Origin: Dugong dugon
Lineage: Eukaryota; Chordata; Mammalia; Sirenia; Dugongidae
NCBI GenBank assembly: GCA_030035585.1
Contig: CM057475.1
Location: 6,676,100-6,740,099 of the forward strand
Reading direction: 5' to 3'
DNA: 64,000 nt
The translations under genes and the position numbers were made by a program. Shown here in pieces: positions 45,656 through 56,664 of this stretch. The notes under the pieces are model-generated. The model was not told the origin of the DNA, did not search any database, and was given only the letters and a program-made list of their open reading frames with translations. Numbering within the stretch: the first letter of the stretch is position 1; the number at the start of each line of letters is the position of its first letter.

Positions 45656-46229
45656 TGTCTTAAGCTGGGTTCTCTAGAGAAGCAAAACCAGTAAAGCATA
45701 TAGATATATATATACATATATATATATATATGTATATATAAAGAGAGATTTATATCAAGGAAATGGCTTACACGGTTGTAGAGGCTGTAAAGTCCCAAGT
45801 CCATGGGTCAAGAAAGAAGCTTCTCCTGATTCACATAGATGCGGGGGCTGGGAACACAAGACTGGCAGACCAGAGAGCAGGGCTATTGCTCACAAGCTGT
45901 GAAGATCAACAAATCCTAAGATTGGCAGGCAAGACCATAGGTAAGCTGCTAGCTCAAGTCATAAGAACCAGAGGTCAGACAAACAGGAACTAGCTGCAGG
46001 ATCCAGAGAAAGCAAAAGCCACCAGCCTTGCCAGAAAGTTCACTTACATTAGATGCAGGCCACATACCCAAGAAAACTCTCTTTCAACTGATTGGCTACT
46101 CACAGCAGATCCCATCATGGGGGTGATCACATACCAAATCTCAACAGGGAAGTGATCACAACATTATACAACTGCCAAAACACTGAAAATCATGGCCCAG
46201 CCATGTTGACACAAATCTTAACCGTCACA
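45656..46229 (-). repeat. ERV-L 5' LTR
   Basis: About 574 bp, starting TGTGACGGTTAAG at 46229 and ending ...AGCTTAAGACA at 45656. It aligns along its length with the 3' LTR but differs by scattered substitutions and by a (TA)n run at 45704-45740 in place of (CA)n. The retroviral promoter and polyadenylation functions would sit here. Confidence 0.92.
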
Positions 46230-46234
46230 ATATC

Positions 46235-46895
46235 CATACGCCTACAAGGAAGACCAGTTTTTATGACTATTTTTCAAATTTAGGCAGCAACAGGTAATGT
46301 CATAGATGAGGAAATTGAAAATTTTTACCAAATTCTGCAGTCTAAAATTGATCAAACATGCAATCAAGATGCATTTATAATTACTAGTGATTGGAATCTG
46401 AAAGTTGGAAATAAAGATAAAGGATTGGTAGTTGGAAAATACAGCCTTGGTGATAGACACATCACATGATAGAATTTTGCAAGACTGATGGCTTCTTCAT
46501 AGCAAATACCTTTTTTCCACAACATAAAGGGTGACTATAGAAGTAGACCTCACTGGATGGGAAACACAGGAGTCAAATCGACTACATCTGTGGAAAGAGA
46601 TGATGGAAAAGCTCAATACCATCAGTTAGAACAAGGCCAAGGGCTGACTGCATAACTGATCAGCAATTGCTCATATGCAAGCTCAAGTTGAAGCTGAAGA
46701 AAATTAGGACAAGTCCACGAGAGCCAAAATACTACATAGAGTATATCCTACCTGAATTTGGAGACCATCTCAAGAATAGATTAGACACGTTGAACAATGA
46801 TGACTGAAGACCAGACGAGTTTGTGGGTAGACATCAAGGGCATCATACATGAAGAAAGCAAAAGGTCATTGAAAAGATAGGAAAGAAAGAAAGTT
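46235..46895 (+). mobile_element. RTE LINE, continuation after the ERV-L
   Basis: Resumes exactly where 31505 stopped, with 'catacgcctacaaggaagac', the rest of the endonuclease (sequence parallel to 19430-20100 of the other RTE), 'attactagtgattggaatct', and the linker to RT. It fades out near 46895 at a position equivalent to about 19440-19480, so the 3' half is missing. Frames are broken. Confidence 0.88.
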
Positions 46896-48189
46896 ATGCA
46901 TTTAAGAAGACATTTTTCATATGAGTCCATTTTCAGAATCTTTGCTTACATAATAACATTGTTAATACAAGCAAAATCACAAAACTCTTGTGATTCCAGG
47001 GCAGAATCCTGTCTCTAAATTGAGAATTTGTACATGAATTGAGGCTTACTTCCCAGGCAGAGAAGCCAAGAACAATTGTAATTCCTCCTGAGAAGATGAG
47101 ATGGGAGTGTGAGACTCTCAAAGTTCGGTGGTGTTCTCTAAGAAGTTTCCTGCATCACCTAAAATGCCCAGATAGCAGACTAACAGACAATCCTTTACTC
47201 TGTGTTGAAGTCAAGAAGCAAGGCATTGGATGGTCTGCATTTTTGCTAGTCTTCAAATTTTATAAATGTGAACATCTGTAACCTTGTAAGAGATAAGGGT
47301 TGAGAACAAAGTTCTTTTCAATAGTGAGGGAAAAACTGCATGAGCAGTAGTTTCTTAGTCTCAAACAGCCTGCAGATGGCCAAGCACGGACAAAATTAGA
47401 TGCCCAGCCTGAGAAAGATGCTCTGTTCTCTGAGCTCCGTTTTAGTTGGGTTCTTACAAGCCATGCCCAGGCCTCTTTGGCCAGCAGCCCCTGAGCCAGG
47501 TCTCCTGAGTTATCACCCTTTGTGCTGGTGAGCTTGGGTTTAGTCGTGGCTTCCCCAAAGTCCCATCACTGGATGATCAGCAACTTAGATCCCATATGAC
47601 AATGGAAAACTTTGAGGGTGAAAGTTGTTTTGGGGTTTTGGTGGCTTCATTATTTCGAGATGGATTACTTTAATAATGAAATTTGCCTTAATACCTTAAT
47701 GGACTTTATACTTTTTATCATGACCTGGCCATATTTGAGAAAATTTAGAACCACAATATTATTCTTGGATCAGCAACAGAAGTGTGCACAACCATGCAGA
47801 GACAGGGAAAGAAATTAAGCCATGTGTCTGTAAAGGCATAAATGTGGTTTTTATAATCAGGAAATAATATTAAAATGGCAACACATATATATGTATTTAT
47901 GGTAAGATTGGATCACATTTATGTGTATGATTCCCTCTGGTCAACCCCCAAGTGCACGCATATTCTTGCTTTACCTTGTTACTTCTGCTAATGATGGTTC
48001 AATGTTGCGTTATGCTTTAATTGCAAATGCTTTTGACAAATGGTCTGCAACCACTGACCATGTTTGCCTAGAACTTTTACCTTTCTCTTCTCCCTGGAAA
48101 CAGGACCTACACCAATATGCTCACTGAAACTCAGGGACAGTAGAGAAGGTAAAGAGCCCCCATTGTCTGCATAATAGTGTGGACACTTA
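46896..48189. other. Single-copy or unassigned DNA
   Basis: 46930-47290 and 47890-48180 show no repeat I can name. 47610-47820 holds a 68-codon frame with no domain. No gene called. Confidence 0.35.
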
Positions 48190-49380
48190 CCGGTACTTTT
48201 ACTTTCTTAGTCTCTTCTTGTCTGGTTTGAGTAACAAGGTTATACTAACCTCATAGATTGAGTTGTAGAATATTTCTTCTTCTCCTATTAACCAAACAAG
48301 TTTAAATTTGGAATTTTCTATTCCTTAAAATACTGTAAAACCTTTTAGTCTAGTATTTTCTTTGTGGCAAAGTTTTTATTTGATTCAGTTTTTTAAAGGT
48401 ACTAGGATTCCCCTGACTTTCTCTTTTGCTCCAGTCTGTTTTGGTATGCTATATTTTTCTGAGGTTGTGTCCATTTCATCCAAGTTTTCAAATTCATTGA
48501 CACAAGATTGTTAATACTACCATTATTGTTTCTGTTGTTATGCTCCCTTTTACTTCTAATATAATTTATTTTTGTCTTCTCTCTCTCTTTAATCAGTTCT
48601 GTGGGAAGTTTGTCATATTATTAGTTTTTTTACAAACAGTCTTTTAAACCCTATGGATCACAACAGAATATTGCCCAAAATAGTGCTGGAAGATGAGCCA
48701 CAGTGTTGGAATGCACTCAAAGTACACTGTCACTGCAACAATGGACTTGAGCATACCAACACTTGTGAAGGTGGCATAGGACCGGGTAAAGCTTTGTTGT
48801 ATTGTACATGGGTTTGTCATGGGTCAGAGCCGACTTGACGGCAAAGAACAATAACAACAAAGGAATGTTGGCATGGTTTTCCACTGGAGACAACCAGTCA
48901 TCTTTTTTGCTTATTCCAAATTTCCTTACAGTCTTCTCACCTACTTTTCAGATGGAAGTCTCAAAGGAAGATTATTCTTGATTACAAAACAACAGCAACA
49001 AACTTTTAAGATTTGTTAATTCTCTCTATTGTATTTTGACTTTCTGCTTTATTCATTTCCTTTTTTATTGTGGTAAATATGTATGTAACAAAACATATGC
49101 CATTTCAACCTACTTCACATGTACAATTCAGTGACATTAATTATGTTTATCATGTCATTCATAATCATCATTATCCATTTCCAATTTTTTTCATCGTCCT
49201 TAGTAGAAGCTCAGTGTCCCCTAAGCATTGAATCCCTCTTCCCAGCTCTCCAGCCCCTGGTAATCACTAATAAACATTGGTCTCTATACATTTGCCTAGT
49301 CTAGATATTTCATATAAGTGGGATCCTACAATATTTATCCTTTGGTTCATTTATTTCTCCTCTCGTATTCATTTCCTAGG
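48190..49380 (-). mobile_element. Old L1 fragments on the minus strand
   Basis: 48200-48640 resembles the complement of the L1 ORF2 RT region ('taacaaggttatactaacct', 'tttcatccaagttttcaaat'), continuing at 48863-49055. 49060-49375 looks like an ancient L1 3' end ('tttattgtggtaaatatgta', 'tatttcatataagtgggatc'). Diverged, with no usable frame. Confidence 0.65.
48645..48861 (+). mobile_element. RTE-derived SINE, headless copy
   Basis: From 'aaaccctatggatcacaaca' to the CAA-type tail 'caataacaacaaag'. It matches the body and tail of the composite SINE at 14210-14385 and includes RTE 3' words ('gagccgacttgacggcaaag'). The tRNA-Gly head is absent. Confidence 0.78.
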
Positions 49381-49415
49381 TTGGTACCTGGCTAGTACAA
49401 TCCTGTGTCCTAGAT

Positions 49416-50220
49416 TTAGTCTGTGGTCTGATGTTGTTTGTTCTCAGATTGAAGGACTCCCTTTAATAAGTCTTGTAAGTTTGGTTTGGTTTTTACATAG
49501 TCCTTTAATTTCTGTTTATCTGGAAATGACCTGATTTCTCCATCATATTTGAGTGAAAGTTTTGCAGGATATACTACTCTTGTCTGGCAATTGTTTTCTT
49601 TCAAAGTTTTGTATATGTTGTCCCATTGCCTTCTTGCCTGCATGGTTTCTTCCAAATAATCTGAGCTTAGTCTTATTGTTTCTCCTCTGTATGTGCCTTT
49701 TTTTCGCAAGCTGCTATCAGGATTCTTTGTTTGTCTTTGGTTTTAGCGAGTGTGATTATGATATGCCTTAGTGATTTTCTTTTGGGGTCTATCCTATATG
49801 GGTTTTGTTGAGCTTCTTGGATGGTCAGCTTTTCATCTTTCATGATATTGGGGAAGTTTTCTGTCCACAGTTCTTCAATGATCCTCTCTGTGTTTTCTGT
49901 TTTCTCTCCCTGTTCTGGCTCTCTGATCACTCACAGATTTTTGCTTTTGATTATATCCCACATAATTCTCAGGGTTACTTCATTTTTCTGAGTTTTCCTC
50001 AAACAAAGTTGTAGCCAAGTGTTTGTCTTCAATTTCACTGATCACGTCTTCCATCATTTCAAACCTGCTCCTCAGCCCTTCTATAACACTGTCCATTTCT
50101 GAAATTTTGTTGTTTATCTTTTGGATTTCTAATTGTTGTTTTTGTATGATTTCTAGTTGTGAATTTATTTTAGCATTATGTTCCTGTATTATTTTCCTGA
50201 ATTCTTCCAATTTTTTTCTG
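49416..50220 (-). pseudogene. L1 ORF1, nearly complete but frameshifted
   Basis: Three open pieces in order: coiled coil at 49980-50210 (heptad-rich, EIIQKQQLEIQKINNKISEM), RNA-recognition-like domain at 49673-49930 (TENTERIIEELWTENFPNIM, RIDPKRKSLRHIIITLAKTK), and C-terminal domain at 49416-49709 (MQARRQWDNIYKTLKENNCQ, PNLQDLLKGVL). All ORF1p parts are present, with breaks between them. The plus-strand frames here are shadows. Confidence 0.9.
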
Positions 50221-50619
50221 TATTTTCCATGAATTTGTCTGCCTTTGCCATGAATTTCTCTATTTTTCCCTCATTTTTTTCTGCTTTTTTTGCTTCAACT
50301 ATTGGATAATTCTGAATATTAGAGACTTGAATTCCCTATCAGGTAGTTCTAGTGCCTTTTCTTCTACTGGAAAGTCATCTGGTGTTTTATTTGGATGCCC
50401 ACTGGAACCATCCTGTCTTGTTTTTGTATATGTTTTGATATTGTCTGCTATGTTCAGAGCATTCAGTATTTATTTTCCTCATTTATTGATTGTAGATTTG
50501 TTTATTTCATCCTGCTTTTTTATTTTATTTGGTTATGTCTGAACAGGCAGGCTGTGTGTTCTTTGTCATTTGCTCATATGTTGGCATGATACTTTTCTCC
50601 TCTTTCTCCAGTGGGCAGG

Positions 50620-52085
50620 GTCAGTCACTCAGGTATGGTACAGCAGGGCAGGTCCAGCTGAAGGGGAGTTGCTAGGATGGGTTGTTTGTGGCACATACTA
50701 GGGCTGACAGTGTGGTCCGGGAATCAGTGCAGGGTAGGTTCTAGTAGGCTGTGTCTGTGCTGCTTGGGAGTGTGATGTTCAGTGCACAGTGCAGGTAGGT
50801 AGAAAAGAGGGGGGAGATTGTGATGTGTGGAGCTAAGATGGATATGGGAAAGACGAGAGAGAGGAGAGAGGAACAGGAGCCAAAAACAGACACACAAACA
50901 AAAAAGAGTGCTAAGGGAGCTTTCCATTGGAGTGGAGAGACGAGAGACTGATAAATGGAGAAAAACAAAAAGAAAAAAAAGAAAAAGGGTAAAAGAAAAA
51001 AATGAATAAATAAAAATTAAAGGAAAGAAACAGAAGTCCCCATGGATCCCACAAGTGCAGCTGCTAGGACTGGGGAAGTTTCTCCCAGGCCATGAAGTAC
51101 AGCCTGGCTAGAAGAGGTAGAGGTGTCACACAGGGCCAGGTATTCAGGAGACAGGAAGGGAATGTAAGTATTGAGAGACAAGAAACTGGAAAAGAAGAAA
51201 GACAAAAAAGGGAAAAAGAGAGAGAAGAAAGCAAAACAAAGAAAAAAAAAGAAGAAGAAAGAAATGCTCCCAGGGAAATTACTGTGCGTCTGCACAGAGT
51301 AAGGGAGTAGCTCCCAAGCTGCACAGTACTGCCCTGCTAGAAGAGGCCCCCAAGCCGAGAAAAGAAAAAGAAAACAAACAAATCAAAACAGAAAAAATCA
51401 GAACAAACAAAGAAAAAACCCCGGGGGTCCCACCAGTGTGGCAGCACAGGCCAAGAAGCAATTTCACAATCGAGTGATGTTTTGCAGCCTTTCAGGAAGA
51501 AGCAAAGATGGCATACAGAGCCAGGTATTTGAGAGAAAGGAGGGGGAGGTGGTGAGAGGTAAGGAAGAAATCTAAAGAAGCAGAAAAAAGCAACACCAGC
51601 AGCCAACAAATGGCACTCAGAGAGTAGGCCAGTGTGGGCAGGTGGAATCCAAGCGACACCGGGGTGAAGCTTGTGCTTCCTGTCCAAGAGACTTTGCTCG
51701 CAGGAAGCAGAGGAGGCCAAGTAGGGGTGAAGAAGGGTAAGGGGTAGGAAAGCATATATCACTGGTTACCAGTTGTTCTGTCTGCTGCTGGAAACTCCAT
51801 GAAGCTGCTTTCTCATACCCCCTGTTCACTGGTCTCTGATCGGAGTCCAAGATGGCAGATCCATGCTGCAGTAGCTGATGGGGACCTCTGCATGTATCTC
51901 TCCTCACTCTCTGTTCTCTGTCAGCTTCTTATTCCATTCAGTGCTTGACTGAGTTCTTTATCTCTTCGTTTGATGCTTAGGGTTTCAAGACTGACATGTG
52001 TCTCTGTTTGACTTAGTTTTTCTGATCTTTGCTGTGGAGGCACAGCGTGGTGCTTCTGTCTATAGTGCTATGTTGCCCAGAAGAA
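50620..52085 (-). promoter_or_regulatory. L1 5' UTR with tandem-like monomers
   Basis: Similar blocks recur around 50780-51010, 51050-51250, 51270-51420 and 51430-51600. Each has a GC-rich part ending near 'gccaggtatt' or 'gctagaagagg' followed by an A/G-rich part (gaaaaagaaa type). This resembles the monomer-built promoters of some L1 families. Open minus-strand frames here are Phe/Ser-rich translations of the purine tracts and are not genes. Confidence 0.6.
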
Positions 52086-53709
52086 CCTTCAGGGCAGCTG
52101 TTTTTGCTTCTTAGTTGTTAGTACTGCTTTTGTTATAATGAAGAATAAATAGTAGTGGTAATTTTCCTGAGATCAAAAAAAAAAAAATCCCTTGGCTTTA
52201 TTTATTTGCACTGTAAGGACTGCTTTTGCAGTAAGGAATGATGCATTGTACCATGTTTTGAAAAGTTTCATGAAAACAATAAAAAGTCTAAGAAGAAGGA
52301 GACTAGAATACAATGTATGCAGTCATGGTCAGGTGCCTTCTTGTTTTATCTCATGTTCTGCAAATTTTCAAGAAATAAAATTAAAAAATCCAATTTTATC
52401 ATTGACTCATATCAGTAGGATTTACTACTTCCAGTGTCTGCTGCGACATATGTGATCCCAAATACTGGGTATCGAAATCCATACCTCATAACAAAAATTC
52501 TGTATTGGTCCTTTAATCAGCATTTCTTCATTTGTGAAAACACATAGTGTCAAAAAAAATCAAAGGAGAAAATAATTGGGTCTTGAAAGGGTTTAAATTA
52601 GTTGTAAACATTTTAGAATCAGTGATTTCACATGAAAGCTGAATTTCCACTCTTAGGCCCTTTGGCAGCCCTGGAGGCCCCTGGGGTGCCGGGGTTTGAG
52701 GTCTGGCCTGAACGTGCTCCCTGTACTCCACCTTTAGCTGCTGTGCCCAGCCACTGCCTCTTATCACCACGCTTGCCCTGGCAGGTTTAGATTTAGATTT
52801 AGAGTAAAGTGAAATGTTTCTCCTCCAAATGTCTCCATGAAGTGGGAGAAAAATTTAAAAATTTTAAGAGGGCCACAAGTTTCAGGAGAAATGAAAGAAA
52901 GGATATTCCTTGGTGAAGGTGAGGTCTAATCCCAAGTGTCTAATATGAAACTCATGTGTGTGGGTAGAAGAATGCAACTGACATGAAGCAAACTGCCTTT
53001 CTCACAACTGGTCCATGCCCCTCACACCAGCACTTACATGAGGCTCAGAAGGAGCAAAAGTGGCAGGGCTGTGCCTCACGGGGTGTGGCCTGTACCCAAA
53101 GGGCACAGCACAGTGGGACAGCCCAGGCCATCCCCCAGCTGGCCTGGCATCTAAGCATAGCCTCACACTCACCATGGAGGGGACTGGGGCTGGGCATGCT
53201 CCTCTCTGGTTTTAACTTCTTCCTCTTAATTTCAAGGCCCAATTATTTTCTGCTTTGAATTTTTTATTGATACCATGTGTTTTCATTAACGGAAGCATGC
53301 TGAATCATTGAGTGTGCCTGAATTTTTGGTAGGTAGTATGGATTGTTTTTCTTTCCACCTCCCACAAGCCTATTCTTAGAGTCCAGTGGGGCATATGTTG
53401 TTCCACTAATTCTACCCCCACCCCAGTTCCCCCCAGAGTCCACTGGACACATGTGCTCCAAAATTTTCAAATGTTGACAAAATTTTAAAAATTTGTATTT
53501 TTCCTACCAAAAATGCACACACCTCATACACCCTGTAAAAACAGTAATTCGTGGCATGCTCCCTCCCATTTTTTTTCTCAGTTTCAAGCTGTCATAAAGA
53601 CCCTGCCTTGTGGCAGCAAGCACTATCAGTGGGAAAGCAGCTTCCCAACAAGCCTGAGAAGTATAAAGCTTTGGTGGGCAACCGTATATCCCAATGGTCA
53701 TGAATGGGT
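52086..53709. other. Single-copy DNA, no gene recognised
   Basis: 52640-52790 is GC-richer and 53260-53640 is of unknown origin. Frames such as 52983-53258 and 53513-53773 have no domains. An A-run (52176-52188) suggests an old retroposed tail. Confidence 0.35.
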
Positions 53710-53710
53710 T

Positions 53711-53922
53711 AAAAGGAAACCAGTTGTCTTTGAGTGGATTCCAGTTCATGGCCATCCATGTGTGTCAGAGTAGAACTGTGCTCACTAGGCTTTTCAATGG
53801 CTGATTTTTTGAAGTAGATCACCAAGTCTTTCTCTCAAGTTTCCTTTGGTGGACTCAAACTTGCAACCTTTAGGTTAACAGCCAAGTGTGTTAATAATTT
53901 ACACCCCTGGGGTACTCCCCTG
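53711..53922 (-). mobile_element. AfroSINE, longer subfamily
   Basis: Minus-strand copy with 'gaagtagatcaccaagtctt' in the middle, bounded by the 9-bp duplication taaaaggaa (53710-53718 and 53923-53931, overlapping the element edge). Confidence 0.9.
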
Positions 53923-55212
53923 TAAAAGGAAGGCCAGCATTAACACCTAACTCACAAGATTGTGATCAGGGTCAAGTCAATGTCATGTTCTGAGAAAGTG
54001 CTGGATCCGGCAGGAAGTGTGCAGTGTGGTAGCTATTACTGTGAGGCATTTGGCTGCGGGAACCCAGAGACAAAGTTTAATTTCTGCCTCCTTAGTTGGA
54101 GGGATGCTCAAGAACTGTCACTAAGTTGATTTATATTTTATTGAGTGATATTCTTGTACAATTGAGTTGGTGGCTCAACACGTAAACTGTGACAACACGC
54201 AGATGTAAAGGAGAAGTACAAGAACACGTGGCTCCAAACCTGCTGGGAGAAGCCGTAGCGACACCAAGGTTCCTATAGGGCAGGCTGCCTGACCTGGGGT
54301 CTGTGAGCTCAGGTGGGAAAAACTACATTTCTGTTTCACTAACCTCTGTGAAAACCCAGCGTTTCCTTCCATCATGAGTGCAGGCAGCAAAAGCCACAGT
54401 GACTTTACTCCTAGTAGCAACCACAGATGTCTCCACATCAGGTCCGATCTTTGAAGATCTTCCAACAGATACCTGTATCACTACCTCAAGCTTGTGGTAG
54501 TTATCTGACCTGCTGCTGGATCTTGCCATTTCTGTGTTAATAAAGAAGCGTACACATTCCCATATCACAGGTCTCTTTTCTTAAATATGTTGATAACAAT
54601 ATTTAACAATACAACAGATTTCTGTGTAACCCCTACTTATTTTATTTTGTGCATTTAAATACCTTATTCGGAGAAGAGATCCCCAACCTCTCCAGATGAC
54701 CAAAAGGCTCCAGGGCACAGACACAGGGACAGGCTGAGCGGTCGGCTAGGTCGGGGAGGAGGGCGTGGGGGTGGGAAAGGGGGTGTTTCCATCCCTGCCC
54801 AAAGCAGGAGGGGCTTCTGTCCAGCTCAGACCTCAGGGTGGACCAGCTCACACTCTCCTTGGAGGCTTATTGGCTGTGGGTCTTTGGGCAAGAAACTGCT
54901 GACTGTGCCTTGGTGCTGTGCTCGTGGTGAGGATGACCGAGACCATGCTGGGCGTCAGCACCCCAGCGCGCCACAGTGGTCCTCACTAGAGGCCAGCTCC
55001 CCTCCACCACCTGGCAGAGGCCAGACCGCAGGGCCTTCTCCTGCCTGTTTCGGAGTGAGACTGCTGAGCAGAACTGAGCAGCGGCTGTGGTGACAGCGAC
55101 TGTGGTGGCAGCTTCCTTCCGCATCACATGGGGCTTGGCTGCTGTCCCCTCAGAGCCTCTGGACACACACTCTCCGTGACGCTCTGTGAGGAGCCAGGGG
55201 CAGAGGTGCAGC
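53923..55212. other. Single-copy DNA, partly GC-rich
   Basis: 53932-54060 is MIR-like on the plus strand. 54700-55212 is GC-rich. A 139-codon minus frame (54867-55286) has no domain and overlaps a plus frame of similar length. Confidence 0.35.
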
Positions 55213-55246
55213 ATGGGCGTGGGGGTCAGCGTCTTGCTTCTCCTGG
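55213..55246 (+). CDS. Candidate signal-peptide first exon (unconfirmed)
   Basis: ATG at 55213 has A at -3 and G at +4, a good start context. It opens MGVGVSVLLLLG, a short hydrophobic signal-peptide-like run, and is followed by an ideal splice donor G|GTGAGT at 55246/55247 that leaves phase 1. Such short phase-1 leader exons are typical of immunoglobulin-superfamily receptors. Against it: I find no Ig-like second exon downstream in the window, no clear promoter, and the sequence is too short to exclude chance. The frame stays open into the would-be intron to 55512, which is Gly/Ala-rich and shows no domain. Confidence 0.2.
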
Positions 55247-56664
55247 GTGAGTGGGGCTTGCGCGGAAATGGTGCAGGGGGCGCCACCGGGGGGCATGGAG
55301 CAGGAGCGGCAGCCTCGGGCTCACTTCCTGAAGTGTACTATATGTCCCTTCAGACAGATGGCTTTTCTCACTTTGACCAGACAGTGAGCAGCGCTCTTAC
55401 TTGTTCCATTAAGCTGCAACTTCGAAATGCTTCTGGGCCAGGAAGACATGTGGCAGAGCACTGGACTTGGGATTTAGGACAATCTGGGTTGAAACTCTTT
55501 CTCTGTTGTTGACAAACCACAGCAAGCCGCTCAAACTCTCTAAGTTTCAGTTTCTAAGCAAAAAATAGGGGTAGTAATGTTTACCTTTCAGGATTGTGTG
55601 AGAATTAAATAAAGTAAACTCCAAATCATTACATAAAATGAGAAATGTAGGCAAGCAGATGCTGCTCAGTAAATGACGAACAAGTGCTGTCGCAAAGTGA
55701 AGTGGATTCTTGGTTAAAGTTGTCTTTATTCCTGTGCATTGAAAGCAGGAGGAAGGGAGACACGCAGGACTCAGAACAGTAGGAACAGATAGTGAGGGAG
55801 AAACTAAGCCCAGAGAAGCAGATAAACAGAGAGAAACCAAGAGAAAGAGAGACAGAGGAACAGAGAGGTGGTTAGAGATAGGCATAGAGACAGAGATAGA
55901 GATGGAGATAGTGAGCGAGACAGACAGGCAGACTCCAAGACAGGGAGCTGAAGACTAACAGACAGACAAGTCTCCTTTACCCAACTGTTATTTCCTAAAA
56001 CAGCAATGGATGTCCCTCGTACACACAAAGACGTTCTTTCCCAGAGTTGCCCTGGTTCAAGACTCAAGGCAAACAGTCTGTCTCTGAGACAGTTCTGTGT
56101 CTCTGGAGCAACAGCCTCTATCCTGGACGTGAACAAAGTCAGTCCCATGGGCAGGACTCCATGTGAAGCCCAGGGGATAGCAGGACCTTGTGTATGTGTG
56201 TGTGTGTGTATCTCAGACTGGAAACCTGACAGTGATGATGCCCTGGGCACTCAGTGGTGTGAACTGCACTTTAATAAACTTAGAGGAGATACATAGTGGT
56301 TAGGAGTGTGAGTCGAGTTCTAAACTCCCTGAGTGTTAAGTTTTGCTTAACATTCTCTGGACAAGGTGCTCATCCTCTCTATGCTCTGTAACCTGTAAAC
56401 TGGGGATAACGATAGCACCTACCTCTTAGGGTTGCTGAGAGAATTAAATCTGCGGCCAGGTGGAAAGCACTAGAATAGTTTCTGGCATGTGGTGAGCTCT
56501 CCTGATTGGAGGTTAGGGGCACTCACTAAGCCAGTCTTTCTAGAGGGCAGTCTGGCAACATTCAGCAAAATGTTAACTGTTGAGAACCTTTTACCCAGAA
56601 ACTCCACCTCCAGGAATTTATCCAAATGAAATGATAGAAAGCCCCCCCACCCAAATACTTGTTG
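55247..56664. other. Single-copy DNA with two MIRs
   Basis: MIRs on the plus strand at about 55470-55630 ('ctctaagtttcagtttctaa', 'gtgagaattaaataaagtaa') and 56285-56500 ('gtaaactggggataacgata', 'ttagggttgctgagagaatt'). 55790-55950 is a GAGA-rich imperfect simple repeat. A (TG)n run is at 56191-56209. Confidence 0.6.

Larger units (their letters stand above)
31506..46229 (-). mobile_element. ERV-L endogenous retrovirus, two LTRs, split by an L1
   Basis: Order on the minus strand: 5' LTR (45656-46229), primer-binding site, gag remnant, protease, RT (interrupted by the L1 at 35211-43343), RNase H, integrase, dUTPase, polypurine stretch, 3' LTR (31506-32060). No env is seen. A dUTPase after integrase and lack of env are hallmarks of the ERV-L (class III) group. 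Without the L1 the provirus is about 6.6 kb, a normal ERV-L length. Both ends are TGT...ACA and flanked by ATATC (31501-31505 and 46230-46234). All genes carry stops or frameshifts. Confidence 0.93.
49385..52085 (-). mobile_element. L1 5' part: 5' UTR plus ORF1, no ORF2
   Basis: On the minus strand it starts near 52085 ('gggcaacatagcactata'), has about 1.8 kb of 5' UTR with purine-rich repeated segments, then ORF1 (50210 to 49416), and stops just past the ORF1 end. It is a different subfamily from the L1s at 10760 and 35211, judging by its 5' UTR. As at 10760, the 3' two-thirds is missing. Confidence 0.85.

Noticed and set aside
31506..46229. Possible active or recently acquired retrovirus
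   Set aside because: No env, several frame breaks, an L1 through pol and diverged LTRs show an old defective ERV-L.
51017..51907. Phe/Ser/Leu-rich minus-strand frames resembling membrane proteins
   Set aside because: They are translations of the purine-rich L1 5' UTR. The apparent hydrophobicity is an artefact of TTC/TCT-rich codons.
54867..55286. 139-codon minus-strand frame
   Set aside because: GC-driven frame with no recognisable domain, opposite a plus-strand frame of similar quality.
55790..55950. Repeat-encoded protein from the GAGA-rich tract
   Set aside because: An imperfect GAGA/GACA simple repeat; the Ser/Leu-rich minus-strand frames over it are low-complexity.
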